64,000 bases of DNA from Stenopsyche tienmushanensis (taxonomy: Eukaryota; Arthropoda; Insecta; Trichoptera; Stenopsychidae): the NCBI GenBank assembly GCA_008973525.1, contig WACJ01000103.1:682001-746000 (forward strand), read 5' to 3'. The notes below the pieces were generated by a model that searched no databases, was not told where the DNA came from, and saw only the letters and a list, made by a program, of their open reading frames with translations. A program made the translations under genes and the position numbers. Positions within the stretch are counted from its first letter, which is position 1; the number at the start of each line of letters is the position of its first letter. Of the stretch, positions 11,040 to 22,310 are shown in pieces.

Positions 11040-13470
11040 AATTTTAATTCATCGCCAACATCACAATGGAGCCTTATCATAAAAGGGTCAATGTCAAGGT
11101 CGATTATGTAATGGCTCCAATTTAAATAAGTAATGCTCACTCTGCGACTAGACTGCCCGTTCCCGACCCGGAATGTGCCCCCGGGCGCTTGTTACCGATC
11201 ATTTCTCCCAATTATGAATTTATTAATGTGACCATACATTTGCTCAAAGCACGTCATAATATTTTTATACGTTTCCCGGCGAAAATCATCACGCACATTA
11301 AAGATTTGGTTCCGAATTAAATTAAGCTTCGCGGGGAACCCCAGCGATGTTCGTCCGACTCCGAAGCGTCAACTGTTACTCTTCGACATACGAATCGCTC
11401 GTCATCTCAAAATTGCAAAAATATCGCTTTGGCGAAATTTTATTTTTCAAAAATGGCAACGCCTTAAAAAAAACCCCCTCACAAGCAATGCCGAAAAGCA
11501 GGCAGCTCCGGCGGCGTGTTGTACGTTTCGCAGAACAAGGTTCGCTTGCATCGCATGTGGAGGAAAGCTGATGTGTTTCCATTGTGACGATTGTACTTCC
11601 CCGCATGGGGTAGATCCCCGGGAGCCGGAGGGGTCTGACGGGTTCGCCGGCGTGGGAGGGTCGAGCCCTGAGGAGCTTTCGGAGCCATGCGAGGAAGCGC
11701 TCTTTATCAGCACTCCTTCAAAATATACAACCCGACATTATCATTAATGGAAGAGCGAACGCGCCACTAAACCGTATCTCTCTTCGGTTTCCTACGTTTT
11801 CAACCCAAACCCCAAAAAAATCCCCAAACAATGGAAAAGCAGCGCCTTTCAAGGTCGTTTTTTTAAAAAAATATACAAAAACACCGCTCCAATTACCCTC
11901 AAACTTAAATTATTCATCTCTGCCTTTGAATTTACAGCTATTATCATTATTCGCTGAGAAGCGATATATCGCCGAATGCTAAATCAATGAGGACTGCAAA
12001 CAACGATTGCTATTGGCGCATTGATGACTTCAAAATGCTTGAATATGAATAATTTATGTGCGTTTGGGCATCATACTTTGATTAGTGAGTTAATTTTTAA
12101 TTGCCCATGCAATAATGTGTCCACGCAAATCCACTTTTCTTTCAGGACTGCGCAGCGTGAGTCAATCTTGTATATCAATGAATGAACCTTATCACTGGTG
12201 ATATTTTATTAAGTAACAAAATAATGCATTTAAATTTGGGTTATTGTTCGTCTCAAATCCGTTCGCAGCATATGCGGGATTACTCATCGACGGGATAAAG
12301 TGATGCATGAAAATGGAAAGGCTCTCTTAGTTTTTGATGCTTTTTTTCGCTTGACATGTTTAGCTATATTATACATTCAATTACAGCGTGTTGAATCATA
12401 TTGATTTAGTTTAGTTTGGGTCGATTAATTAAATTAATTTAATTAAGGGAACGAATTGAAATGGGTCTCTGGAAGAGGTGTTTGTCGTATTGCAAACGGT
12501 CGTTGTCGTGTCGTCATACAACAGCATAAATAATTTAAGGCCTAAACAAAGAGCCGAAATAGAGCACGGCTCATTATGTAGGATCCGTCGCAGTGTCCCC
12601 GGCTCACGTGTCTCGGCAGGGCTGCGCCCCTTTCCGACCCATTTCGGGGCTTCCCTCGGGGAGAAGGTCCGGGTCGGGGTGGGTCCCGTCTCCCGCTACC
12701 CCCCCGGCCCCCGGCTCTCAGCCCCCATTACTGTCTATGCCTATCCGCACGCGTGCTTATCTGCCTCCGCTCGTGTGGCCCCGCCGTACTTGGCCACACA
12801 ACTTTGGGGCCCCCAACTTTGGCTTATGAAACCGACGGAAAACACTTTATAAAATAGCATATTAAAACATACGCGGTCAAAAGCGCAAAACTCGCTGCGA
12901 AATATTTTGTCCGACATTCGACGGAAAGTTTGCCCGCGACAGAACCCGCGGCTCTGCGCGTGCAACTTTCCCGCTTTCCCGAACGAAACCCACACTTTAA
13001 TAAGTTTCCTGCAAATGCTGCATTCCAGGTATAACGAGACAGCCGGAGTACCATTGTTGCCGCTAGATAATAAAAAACACTAATTAATTCTTAAAAATAT
13101 ATTTTCCCGCCATAGTGCGTTCGTCGCGAGGGCGCATTTGCGAACATCGCAGATTAGTCGATGGGTATTGAAAAGTACGTATTTTTTCCCACTGCCGCCC
13201 GCAAAGAGACACATTTGAATATTACATGCCGGGATTTATGTTCATGGGGATTTGTATCAGTCTGTGCATAGACCAACCATTTTGCGCTGGACGATGAACA
13301 AAACAAAGGACAAAACTTTATCATGCACAAGCGCGCGTATTTTCTATGCGAACCTTCTCGTTGACAGCCATTATTTGAACTATCGGAGAATTAAAATATC
13401 AACGAGGGACTAGAGTACACATCTAAACAGAATAATATGATGCGGCATCGGTTCAAAGCTCGATGTGATC
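11040..13470. other. Low-repeat region, possible regulatory DNA; no gene
   Basis: I find no TE signature here. Positions 11040-11340 and 11935-12450 have balanced composition and many AT-core homeodomain-like words (AATTAATTT, TTAATTAA, TTAATGTGAC), which is what insect enhancers often look like. 12580-12800 is a GC-rich tract. Open frames do not resemble proteins I know. Regulatory function is only a suggestion. Confidence 0.3.
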
Positions 13471-13475
13471 TTCCT

Positions 13476-13490
13476 GCCATCTAGTGGCGC
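13476..13490 (-). promoter_or_regulatory. CTCF-like motif
   Basis: GCCATCTAGTGGCGC matches the general CTCF-type consensus (CCACNAGNNGGC, read on the minus strand as GCGCCACTAGATGGC). Similar words occur at 54523-54535 and 63562-63574. CTCF motifs are conserved in bilaterians; binding here is not shown. Confidence 0.4.
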
Positions 13491-14275
13491 AGTGCCAACT
13501 AACCAATTGCATGAACGCGGTGTAATCCGGCGCCCACTGTGATCCGACATCCCAATACAAATATAGTACATATATACGATAAATTTATGATACAAAAAAA
13601 GCCACGCAATGCTTCTACCATTGATTGTGGCTTTGTATTTGTAGTTTCTTCAGATAAAAAAACAGGCATATACCTATTTATGGATCTATATTGGTCATGA
13701 AAAGCTGTTTTACAAAAAGGCAATAAAAAATAAGACTTTATAGCTAGCAAGGGAGAGCTAAAACGCTAACAGCGCTAAAACGGTAACAGGTTTTTATTCA
13801 ACCGGTCCAATATTTTCCGGATTACAAGGGGTCTGAGGCAGTACTCTATAGTCCGACAAATTGAACAATCTGACACTGCCTTGCAAAACGTTTATCGGAT
13901 TACCACGGTATTCTGTATACAGATTTATGCCAAAATAGTAATATCGCCCCATCATTTTTGATGATTTGAGTATCTTACAAATAAAGGATCGTAGTTCAAA
14001 ATTGCTATTGCTTCAAATTCTATATTTGCAGATGTGTTTATACATTATCATGTGTTTATGAGCAGAAATCGTTAGAAAAACGGTAGCCCTGTCCTTGGGC
14101 AGATAAGAAAGTGTAAACATTGCGGCCTAATTGGGTTAAGGTTGTCCAAGCAATGGTCTTAAGATCCAACATATAAATAAAGCGAATATCTTATTATCAG
14201 TCGAACTGCAGTTTAAATTTATGCACATATTTTGGTATCCAGATAATAATGTAATTATGATTAATACATCATCTA
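13491..14275. other. AT-rich intergenic DNA
   Basis: No gene, RNA or delimited repeat seen. A small cluster GCTAAAACGCTAACAGCGCTAAAACGG lies at about 13757-13783 as a minor direct repeat (CTAAAACG twice). Confidence 0.4.
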
Positions 14276-14761
14276 GAAAGTAAGGTTACAAGGGCTCCTG
14301 ATGCCGGGGGAGTTGTTCAGAGAAGGCTGTATTTGTTTACAATTGGAGATCATCAGAGATTTCTAACAAATTTGTGCTATAAATTAAAGAACAAGTGCGA
14401 AATGACTGCCGTGTGATAATTATCTGATATTTCTCGAAGTCTTCTTGGTGATATTGTGTCAGAAAAAAATGGTTACAGGGAGTTGTGTGCGAGATGAACG
14501 CCCAGAATGTTTACACACACACAGAAGGGAGGAGTTTTTCTGGACTCTATCGAGATGGGGGATGAGATGTGGTCTGGCAAAAAGCTGGCGGCTGAGGTCT
14601 ATGACATTGACGTACAAAAATTGGTACCCCGACTACAGAAATTTCCAGATCTCGATGACGTTAAGCAGAGAAATAGTTTAACATATTTGTGAAGCATCCT
14701 GTGAATTTCAATCAGATACGAGCATTTTTCGATCCTACACCAACGTTGTAACCTTACTTTC
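14276..14761 (+). mobile_element. Deleted mariner, 486 bp (GAAAGTAAGGTTAC ITRs)
   Basis: The left end GAAAGTAAGGTTACAAG is preceded by TA, and the right end TTGTAACCTTACTTTC is its complement, followed by a mutated TA (TG). The interior keeps three separated transposase pieces: the HTH region (about 14380-14460), a decayed VRDERPECLH stretch that corresponds to the KLCARWVPRML block (about 14480-14515), and the C-terminal AEVYDIDVQKLVPRLQKF (14591-14645). Roughly the middle 500 codon positions of the catalytic region are deleted relative to a 1.3-kb mariner. It belongs with the element at 6417-6742. Confidence 0.8.
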
Positions 14762-14769
14762 TGGACGCG

Positions 14770-15749
14770 CCGCCTTATTTCTTCGGGAGTGCCGACAAAC
14801 TGTGCAGAGTCGTATAATTGAATGCGGATGGTAATTAAATATACATATTCAATGGTATCACTAACGAAGGAGCAAGAATAAACACAACATCATGAAAATT
14901 CGCCGTAGCATCAAAGCCCGGAGCACAATTGCTCGAATTACTGACGCTCAAATGTGGAATATAAAAGTTCTCGTGTTGTATGAAAATAATTAAGCTCAAT
15001 TAAAATATTTTTCGGTGCTAATTGAAAAAAAAAGTTTTCGACCGCGAGCATACATTCCGGCGACGAACACAGTATAGTGTTGGGCGAGCCCACGCGTACA
15101 GCCGAACCTACGTGTCCTTTTGCGCCCGCGGGAGGGGCGCTAATGCCGAGGGGGGCGCCCCGGGGGCTCGGGGGCGCGCGCCACCCCAACGGGGCGACCT
15201 GCCAGCGACTCCGAGGGCGCCACTTCTAAAATGAGTAAAGCTCAATCGGATCGAATTGAAACTTTATTTCGAAAAACAGCAGAGGCTCCGACCTCTTCAG
15301 ACCGGCGGCAAAGCAGCGAGGACCCCCCCGAATCAAAAAAAAGCAATTTTTAATTGCTTTGTAACGATGACCGACAAAGTTGACCGCTGCGAATAAACAA
15401 TGACATGGATTTAATCGCTTCCCCCGTTTGTTCGATAAGTTGGCTTCTGCAGTTGATTCACAGCTTGCAAGGGTGTTACTTTGTATGAGTTGCAGATTTA
15501 TTGCAATAATATCATTCAGCATGTTCGGATTAATCGCCGCGATAATTGAAATATACATTGTTTGCTTTATATGCGTGTTTATGATGAGATCACGGATATA
15601 ACGAGCAAAACTTATTAACATTTTCACACAATTTTATCATTGAAATTAATGTAATTTGAATCGAGAAATTAAAATAATGTGTAAATCTCATAAGAAAAAC
15701 GCAGGGATATAGATATATAAACATGATTAAATTCTTTCATTTCTTAAAC
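14770..15749. other. Intergenic DNA with a GC-rich island
   Basis: No gene is supported. Positions 15110-15225 form an abrupt GC-rich island (runs such as GGGGGGCGCCCCGGGGGC) between AT-rich flanks. Open frames here are composition artefacts. Confidence 0.4.
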
Positions 15750-16007
15750 ACTGATAATAGCACAAAATATTCGGTCATTTCTTAGCGTAAACAAATAACA
15801 CACTTGAAATCGAAATCATTATTAGTCAATAAATTTAGGCTAACGATCTATACAATCGTGCGATGTATGCGAGGAAGCGCTCCATCTCTGTCTTCCGAAT
15901 TGCGTTCTCTCTTTGTTTCTATCTGTCTACGCGCTTAATGTACAAGAGTGTTTTTTCTGACTAAGTGGAGGAGGATCGCAGGGTCTCCGATAGTACTCAT
16001 TTTGGGG
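15750..16007 (+). mobile_element. TTAA MITE, 'GTCTCT' family, right part
   Basis: The segment aligns with the full-length copy at 34581-34929. It shares the block around TCGAAATCATTATTAGTC, the motif CGATCTATACAATCGTGCGA, a CTCTGTC-rich stretch and the right terminus GGGG followed by TTAA (16008-16011). The left end is missing or too diverged. Confidence 0.7.
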
Positions 16008-16011
16008 TTAA

Positions 16012-17812
16012 ATTAAATTCTACAAAGCTTCTCTTTTGTTTACAAGTAGTTTACAATTATTATTGTCAAATAAATATTGTCTATTTTTGATATAAAGTGG
16101 TTAAGGCTTCGATGGACGTGGCTAAAGTTGTAGTGTATGAATTTGGTTGATTGAATACTATGTAGATTATCGAATATATGGCATTTTTCAATGGATAAAT
16201 TTAATTTTTATTGCCTTTCATATGCGATTAAGTTCTTTCCGAGCGTTTTGATGAGTACGCAATTATTCATTTGAGCATTAGAATGTGATTTGAGGTCGTC
16301 GTGGGATAAAATTTGAACGGCAGCATATTTCCAGTGCATCCGATGCTGTATTTTGGGGTTCACTGATACGGTAATGAACTCCTGCACAAACTTTCAGTAA
16401 TAATAATTTATATAGAGGCGAAGCAGTTCAGGTGTGGGTGAAATGTACCCGGTGAAATGTGTGCCGCCGTACAGGGTTACCGCCGGTGACGGGGGACGGG
16501 GCTGCCGGTTGTGCCCTGATGGTGGTGCAGAAAACGGAGAAGGGTGGCTTCCGCCTAATGTTACGAGGACTCACAGGGTGGAAAGGATGGGGGTCTCGGA
16601 GACCCCATTAGGGTGTGTTGTGCCCGCGGTCGGTGGACTGTAACGGCAGACGTTCCCAAAATTATATTTTCGAAAGTATCCTGCTGGTCTGCACATGTCC
16701 GCGCGGGAAAATGGGATTTGGATGGAAGGATAATAAACATTAGAGGTAAAGCGGATGCAGTTACCCGGACTTGGGGTCAAATTTAATCCGCGTAATTGGA
16801 ATTGCTTCGTCGATTGCAGCGGGCACCGCAGCGCGCTGTTGCATCGACCGGAACGCGATTGTGATGTTTTAATTTCGGCTCAAATTTAAAAATATATTTT
16901 AAATCCGCCAGGGGGTTGTAGGGGTCGCGTGCGGGTACAACGATGGCCGCAACTGATTACAGCCGCACACTGTTAGGTCCTCATGCATACAGACGTACGA
17001 GGACTACCTCGCGGATAAATTACAAAATAATAGCATAATTTATGCATGTATAATTACCGCCATTTATGCGTATTTTGACACGTACCTCCCGGCGAGGACA
17101 TGTACGAGATTTTTTCATCCTGCGGGCGACACGTGTGTGGGAGAGCGGGTTACGGAGGATCGGATTAAAGGATGAAAACTCTCGTTTCGCAATAGATTCT
17201 GTATTCAATCTGAGGACATATTTAAAAGTTCGATCCTTTCAGGTGGCCGGTATTCCCCGCGCCGGGGATGTACTAATCCGGGCGATGTACTGCAAATTTT
17301 GTTTTTATAATAAAATGGACGTGTTCAGTGCGTAATTATAAGCCCTAAACAGAGAGGCATTAAACCGAGCAAAGGGGGATGATGATAAAAAAAATGGTGC
17401 ACGGTTTATTGTCTTCGTCTCCGTAGGTCGCAGCATTTTAGTACCCATTTCGCTAGCGGCGAAATGCCGGAAAACATTTGCCCCCCTACATTTTACTAGA
17501 AAACTACGAATCCTACGAATCCGACAACGACCGTCCTTATGGAGAATAAACGACGGGAACAGCACTCGGGCAGTAAAAGTGTGACAAATAATAAATATCG
17601 TCAAAGACATCCGATATTCATTCGGAGCTTGAAGATTGGAAAACACCGGCGAAATATTCCAATGATGGACAGCAAGCCCAAATTATGCGAATTATTTATA
17701 AGCACACAAGAACTACACACAGATTATGCTTTTTATAACTATTTTTGATCAGATAAAACCTAAATATCTAGTAGAAATGTTAATTTAACAGCCATGACAA
17801 CAAATCTATTTA
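16012..17812. other. Intergenic DNA, no supported gene
   Basis: A GC-rich stretch at 16430-16640 contains the small palindrome GGGGTCTCGGAGACCCC (about 16590-16606). 16780-17110 is moderately GC-rich and low in repeats. I recognise no protein, RNA or TE end. Confidence 0.35.
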
Positions 17813-17814
17813 AA

Positions 17815-18035
17815 ATATTGGGTTGCTGCAAAAGTTTTGATCTTATTCTATGACGCCGATGTTCTTATTTAAATTGCGATTATTTAATGGCATTTTCAAT
17901 TTCAATTCATTTATATGAATACTGGAGACATTTCTATTTGTTACATTTGAATTTCACACTAATTTACAAAGAACATCTTGATCTTATTAATAACAATCTC
18001 GCATTGGATGCAAAGTATTTTTGCACCAATTCAAA
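17815..18035 (+). mobile_element. Short mariner-type MITE
   Basis: The left end TTGGGTTGCTGCAAAAGTTT and the right end TTTTTGCACCAATTCAA (18018-18034) are imperfect inverted repeats of the GGTGCAAAAGT type found at the ends of several mariner families. About 220 bp lie between the ends and no transposase is left. Confidence 0.55.
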
Positions 18036-18060
18036 AGCCAAAATCTACCATTTGATAAGG

Positions 18061-18180
18061 ACAAATCGTCGAACAGAAAGACTCTTCTCATATAACTCTT
18101 TATTCAACGCGAGAGAGAGAGGTCTGGCTGCGGGAAGGATGTCATCCCGCAGCAAAGGCTAACTGACCACTTCTCCCGAT
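18061..18180 (+). repeat. Dispersed repeat with hairpin (pair with 34981-35101)
   Basis: About 115 bp match 34981-35101 in order: GAACAGAAAG, AACTCTTTATTCA, GAGAGAGAGRTCTGGCTGC, then TCCCGCAGC and CTTCCCGAT. A hairpin is built from GCTGCGGGA (18127-18135) and TCCCGCAGC (18145-18153). It may be a fragment of an LTR or other retroelement; class unknown. Confidence 0.65.
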
Positions 18181-18769
18181 TCCCGCCTCCTGCGTGTCAC
18201 CCGAAAAATAATAAATCATATGGTAACATGACGATTTTGTTGTAACAGTTGTTATTAATTGTGGGTACCCTTGAGTTAATAATTAATCTAAAAAGATACA
18301 ACCGGAAAGAAAAGAAGCACAAAATTGTCTCTCAACCAAATGTTATCCATTTTTTTGTTAGCCATTTTTCTCCAATGGAGTTAACAGATTGTATTATCTC
18401 TATTGGAAAGTGAAGAAGAATCAGAACTGGAGGCAAACCACCAACCTCAGAGAAGAAACATCAATCTTGGACACCCCAGCAGAAGCAGATTACCAGGAGC
18501 AGTGCAAGGAAGAGATGCAAGATTTGCAAAAGCCAGATTATCAGTGTTTTTTTATAAGCGTTGCCATAATTTTTTTTTTCAGTCTTTCATATATAATAAA
18601 CAACAATTTGTACATTTGGAGCAAATGAAAGCATGCAATCGATATAATAAAAGGGTTTTATCCCAGCGTTGCGCCAACGCAACGCAAATTCGAAATATTT
18701 GCATCTTTCCAATAGTTAACAGATGCTGTGGGAATAAAAGGGCAAAAATGACTAAAGTTTGTGCATCCC
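18181..18769. other. Intergenic DNA; weak coding-like fragment
   Basis: About 18395-18530 has a coding-like purine-rich composition. One frame reads ITRSSARKRCKICKSQ, which faintly recalls the cysteine-containing tail of piggyBac transposases. It is too short to call. Confidence 0.25.
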
Positions 18770-18960
18770 TCTTAAAAGAGGGAATCGTTTGAAATGTCAG
18801 TGGGCAGGTCATGTGGCGAACGGATGAAAGATGGACAAAGTTTGCTATGAATTTTACCCAAGAGACGCAAATAAATACCGGGGTCTGGATGAGATATTTG
18901 GCATAAGTCAGATGATCAATGTTTTAATATTCTGGACTCTTTTTATAAAGACGCGGATTA
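18770..18960 (+). pseudogene. LINE 3'-coding remnant
   Basis: The frame starting near 18791 reads KCQWAGHVANG, a stop, then KMDKVCYEFYPRDANKYRG followed by LDEI. This matches the layout of the segment just after the reverse transcriptase in many insect non-LTR elements (a WAGH motif followed by a WxPR..RGRP stretch). Only this tail survives and stops break it. Confidence 0.6.
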
Positions 18961-18964
18961 AATA

Positions 18965-20515
18965 AAAATTGTCATCTAAACATCTTCTATTCCTGAAAAA
19001 TGTCATTTGATAGTTGGCGATCGCTCATGTTAAGTCTTTGTGTATGAAAAGCTATTTGATAGCAATATTTGAGATTTATTAAGGTCTAAGATTTTGATTG
19101 CAAATCTGAAAATATTTACTTGTTGACTTTTTGCACGAAGACGCCATCGAATAGGGCACTCAATCTCGCAGAATTTACGATAGTGCCGTTGGTGGCTGCA
19201 AATGGAGGCCTTCAAACGTGGTTTGGTGCTACATGCACGCCACTGGGCAGCTTTAATAATGAATATTAATACATGAATGATGGTGATATTTTGCAGGCTG
19301 AAAATGGGGCGCACATGTCTCATGATCCTGGGAAACGGTCACGGCAAGCCGCACCTTCAGGTACCGAACCCTGGAGCTGGTTCGGGCGAGGCGACCACAC
19401 CCTTCATCATTTAGCCACCCAACCGCCCACTACGAATGGCGTGATGATTAGTTATCTGTCGCGTTGTGTACCCGAACATTGTATATGTACCCTTATAAAG
19501 GTACACACGGTCATGGGTGTGGATCATCACTCTTGCGACGTAGTATTTTTCAATTTTGGGTCGTCTAGCTTTGATCCATTGTTCTTCATGTGGCTCGTTT
19601 ATTACTTGCTGAAATATTTTCTTTGTCCACAAACATAAAAACGGCGATTCTAAGCCTTATGGAGCTATACATTTCAATTCGATCGAACTGGGAAAATGTA
19701 AGAAAATTTAAATCGTTGAGGTTCAACGCAAATGTATTGACTACATATATTAAAGATATGCGCTAAAATAAGCATTTAAGCGATTTAAATATTCTAGATG
19801 ATATTCCTGGATATTGATGGTCGCCGAAGAGGAAGCACGTCGGACAACGTGGATGAGGAACTAATTCATCACGTAAATGTATGATTAATTACCATGAGAT
19901 TTTTGCCCCTCGTTTATTAATACGCCGTGTCCATTAGTTAACTGAACATTTTTCATGATCCCAAAAGCAAAAAAGCGAATTCTCCTCCGATTAAATATAA
20001 TCGACGTATTTAATTATACAAGTCGGTCTCACACGACGATTCTTTGAGAACAAAGTTCACCCCGTGTTTCGGACAGGGGTTAAGTAACTTCCCGGATTGC
20101 TAATAAGGCGAAATTTTCGACTTCGGAGGTCCGGTTAGTTATATTTCATGCCGGAGGAACTCTCCAGGTCCTTTGAAAGTCCTCTGCTTACCCTGGCTTC
20201 GCGCAGCACAAAGTCTTCGCAAAGTCCACCTCTAGAGGGTAGTCGCTCCTCGACGTCGGTGAGGGTTTTGCACCCCCTTTTGGCCAAGTCGGTACCCCTC
20301 TTTGGCCATCTGTAGGAAACGCACCCCCGTAAAGTTTCACCTTACTACCCAGCGATGCAGCGATCGCCAACGGACGGCGAATTTAATATAATTACCAATT
20401 GTAAAATTGTGAAAACTAAAAATTATTTTAAATCAATAATATACATGCTTTATGTCCATATTTTTTGCATAAACATGTATCCAAGATCATTTATTAGGGT
20501 ATTTATTAGGTATTT
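18965..20515. other. Intergenic DNA, no supported gene
   Basis: Open frames of 97-121 codons (minus 19030-19323; plus 19273-19638) show no domain I recognise. 20020-20345 is a GC-moderate, non-repetitive stretch. No TE end is visible. Confidence 0.35.
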
Positions 20516-21078
20516 AATAGGGTATCTGTGCGAGATCCACGCGGTCATCTGTTTTTTGACTTTGACACCGCGAATATCCGAATCAGAAGTACATGGAAGT
20601 TTATGGTTGTGATGTGATGAGTCGACAACATATTACAAAGTGGACGAGGCTCACGACCTTCACGAAGAATTTCCTGAAATTTCTCGAAGTCTTCTCGATG
20701 AAATTGTGTCGGAAAAACTTGGTTATAAGAAGTTGTGTGCGAGATGAGTGCCCAGAATGCTTATAGCGGAGCACTGTCAAAGCATCATTTTGCATAGAAG
20801 GGAGAAGCTTTTCTGGACTCAATCGTGATAGGGGGTGAGATGTGGGTGTTTTAATACACCCCAGAATTCAAAAGACAATCTAAAAAGAGCTAAAAAATCC
20901 ATATAAAGTAATATTCCGGTAATCATCTAAATGGAGATCGATTATAACTATCATCATCATTATCTTTATTATATAACAGCCCATTTTACAATGGGTATGA
21001 GCAGTCCACTACAAGACTAAGGACAATTATAATTAACGTATATCCTGAATAAAATATAAGTCTTTATACTCTGGATGC
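20516..21078 (+). mobile_element. Decayed mariner with LINE-tail insertion
   Basis: About 20590-20880 encodes mariner pieces. They include the HTH (DVMSRQHITKW), a deletion, then SEKLGYKKLCAR followed by a stop and VPRML, and finally TGDEMWVF with a stop and PEFKRQS, which covers the first catalytic aspartate block. It is collinear with the element at 33611-34509. A candidate right end CTTTATACTCTGGATG lies at about 21061-21076. Between 20945 and 21040 a retroelement tail interrupts it. The left end is unclear. Confidence 0.65.
20948..21040 (-). mobile_element. LINE/SINE-type 3' tail, ATG-repeat end
   Basis: On the minus strand, AGTCCACTACAAGACT-like sequence leads into an (ATG)n tail (plus strand ATCATCATCATTATC). 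The same tail region, AGTCCACTACAGAACTATGG, occurs in the 59057-59376 insertion. An 'AGTCCACTGCTGGACATAGGCCT' type segment next to trinucleotide tails is widespread in insect non-LTR elements. Confidence 0.55.
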
Positions 21079-21699
21079 GCCAGTTAATCATGCAGGATTT
21101 TAATGTTGGATGCAGGATGACATTTAACCTTAGATTCTTGAACTCAGGATCTGAATCATGGTCATTTTTAATTATCCATGACAAATGTCACAGACCATTG
21201 AGCAAATGCTCGAAGTACAAAATACTAAGCACCTTGGATTGAAAGCAAAGTAGAATGTTGATATTGGAGGTCGATGTCATGCAGCAAAAATGTATTGTCC
21301 AGAGACAGTTCTTATTTTCGATTTATTAGCTAATATTATTCCACGTTTGCTTGTGTACTCATCATTATTATTTAGTTTATCTGGATCCAGATATATTCTG
21401 AGATTGTGGTATTTAACCCTTAGAGTGCTAAGGTACGATATATCGTAAGACTGTAAACAGGCATCAGTGCTTAACGTTATAATGCACTTTGTTTATACGT
21501 TAATGTGATAAAAAAGAGAGAAGAAGCATTAAGGATTGCACTCAATAATTATTTCAAGTATTTAGAACTTGAATGCGTAAGGTTTTTTTATATACAGTCA
21601 ACCCTCCTATAGCGTCTAATTCGTTTACGACGTCATTTACGCAAACAACTGGTAAAATACTTAAGGCCGTGTTAGCTACTTGCATTTATTAATACATTT
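21079..21699. other. Intergenic DNA with possible pogo/TTAA element ends
   Basis: TTAACCCTTAGAGTGCTAAGG (21415-21435) looks like a TTAA-type MITE end. TACAGTCAACCCTCCTATAG (21594-21613) looks like a pogo-type TA/CAGT end. TCCTTAGAATGCTAA and AGGGTTGACTGTA recur at 31787-31819 in inverted relation. I could not pair the ends into one element. Confidence 0.35.
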
Positions 21700-22310
21700 T
21701 GTATGATATGTAATATTTGTTTATGGTTATTTACATTTTTCTACCAGATATTTATTGAAAATTTCAGAATATATTTTTTTATATTAAAAAAAGTTATAGG
21801 CTGGTAAAGTGTAAGAGGTAAAAATATACTTTATTCTGGTTGACATGATTTTAACCCTTCTACGCATTTAAAATTAAAAAAAGAAGAAAGATTATTAATT
21901 AATAAAGATGCCACTATAGTCCCTACCTCAAAGAAAAAATAATAATTACATTTTCACAAAATGCCGATTGTTTAAAAATAAGTAAATTTTTGTTTTAATT
22001 TTTTCAGTTTTAAATTATTTTAAAATAGTTAAAAGTAAAATTTTGATATAAATCTGGTAGGAACGATAGAAGGCTAAATAATAAAATTTTATAATAAATT
22101 TAATACAAATCGATCAATTAGAACTTGAGATATCATGTCAACCGTGTTGAAAAAAGCACTTTCGAGAAAAACGCGTTTAATGATTTCATTCTGGTAGGAC
22201 GCTAAAATAGCTATAACTCCGTAAATAATTGAAAATTTGGAAATTCCTTTGAAGGACATATTCTTAAAAGTCTAAACTTTGAAAGTATGCAAAAAAAAAC
22301 CCGAAGTGTC
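21700..22310 (+). repeat. Dispersed non-coding repeat (pair with 50455-51010)
   Basis: About 550 bp align collinearly with 50455-51010. Shared words include AGTTATARGYTGGTAAAGTG, AAATCTGGTAGGAACGATAG, TGTCAACCGTGTTGA, TTTCGAGAAAAACGCGTTTA and AAATAGCTATAACT. Conservation is concentrated in short words separated by drifting AT-rich DNA. No ORF and no certain TIRs were seen; class unknown. Confidence 0.75.

Noticed and set aside
16590..16606. GGGGTCTCGGAGACCCC palindrome as a regulatory hairpin
   Set aside because: Short, in GC-rich DNA where such palindromes are expected, and not repeated elsewhere in the window.
18403..18560. Possible piggyBac C-terminal cysteine motif (RKRCKICKS)
   Set aside because: Only two cysteines in a 24-residue frame that then stops; no other piggyBac block nearby.
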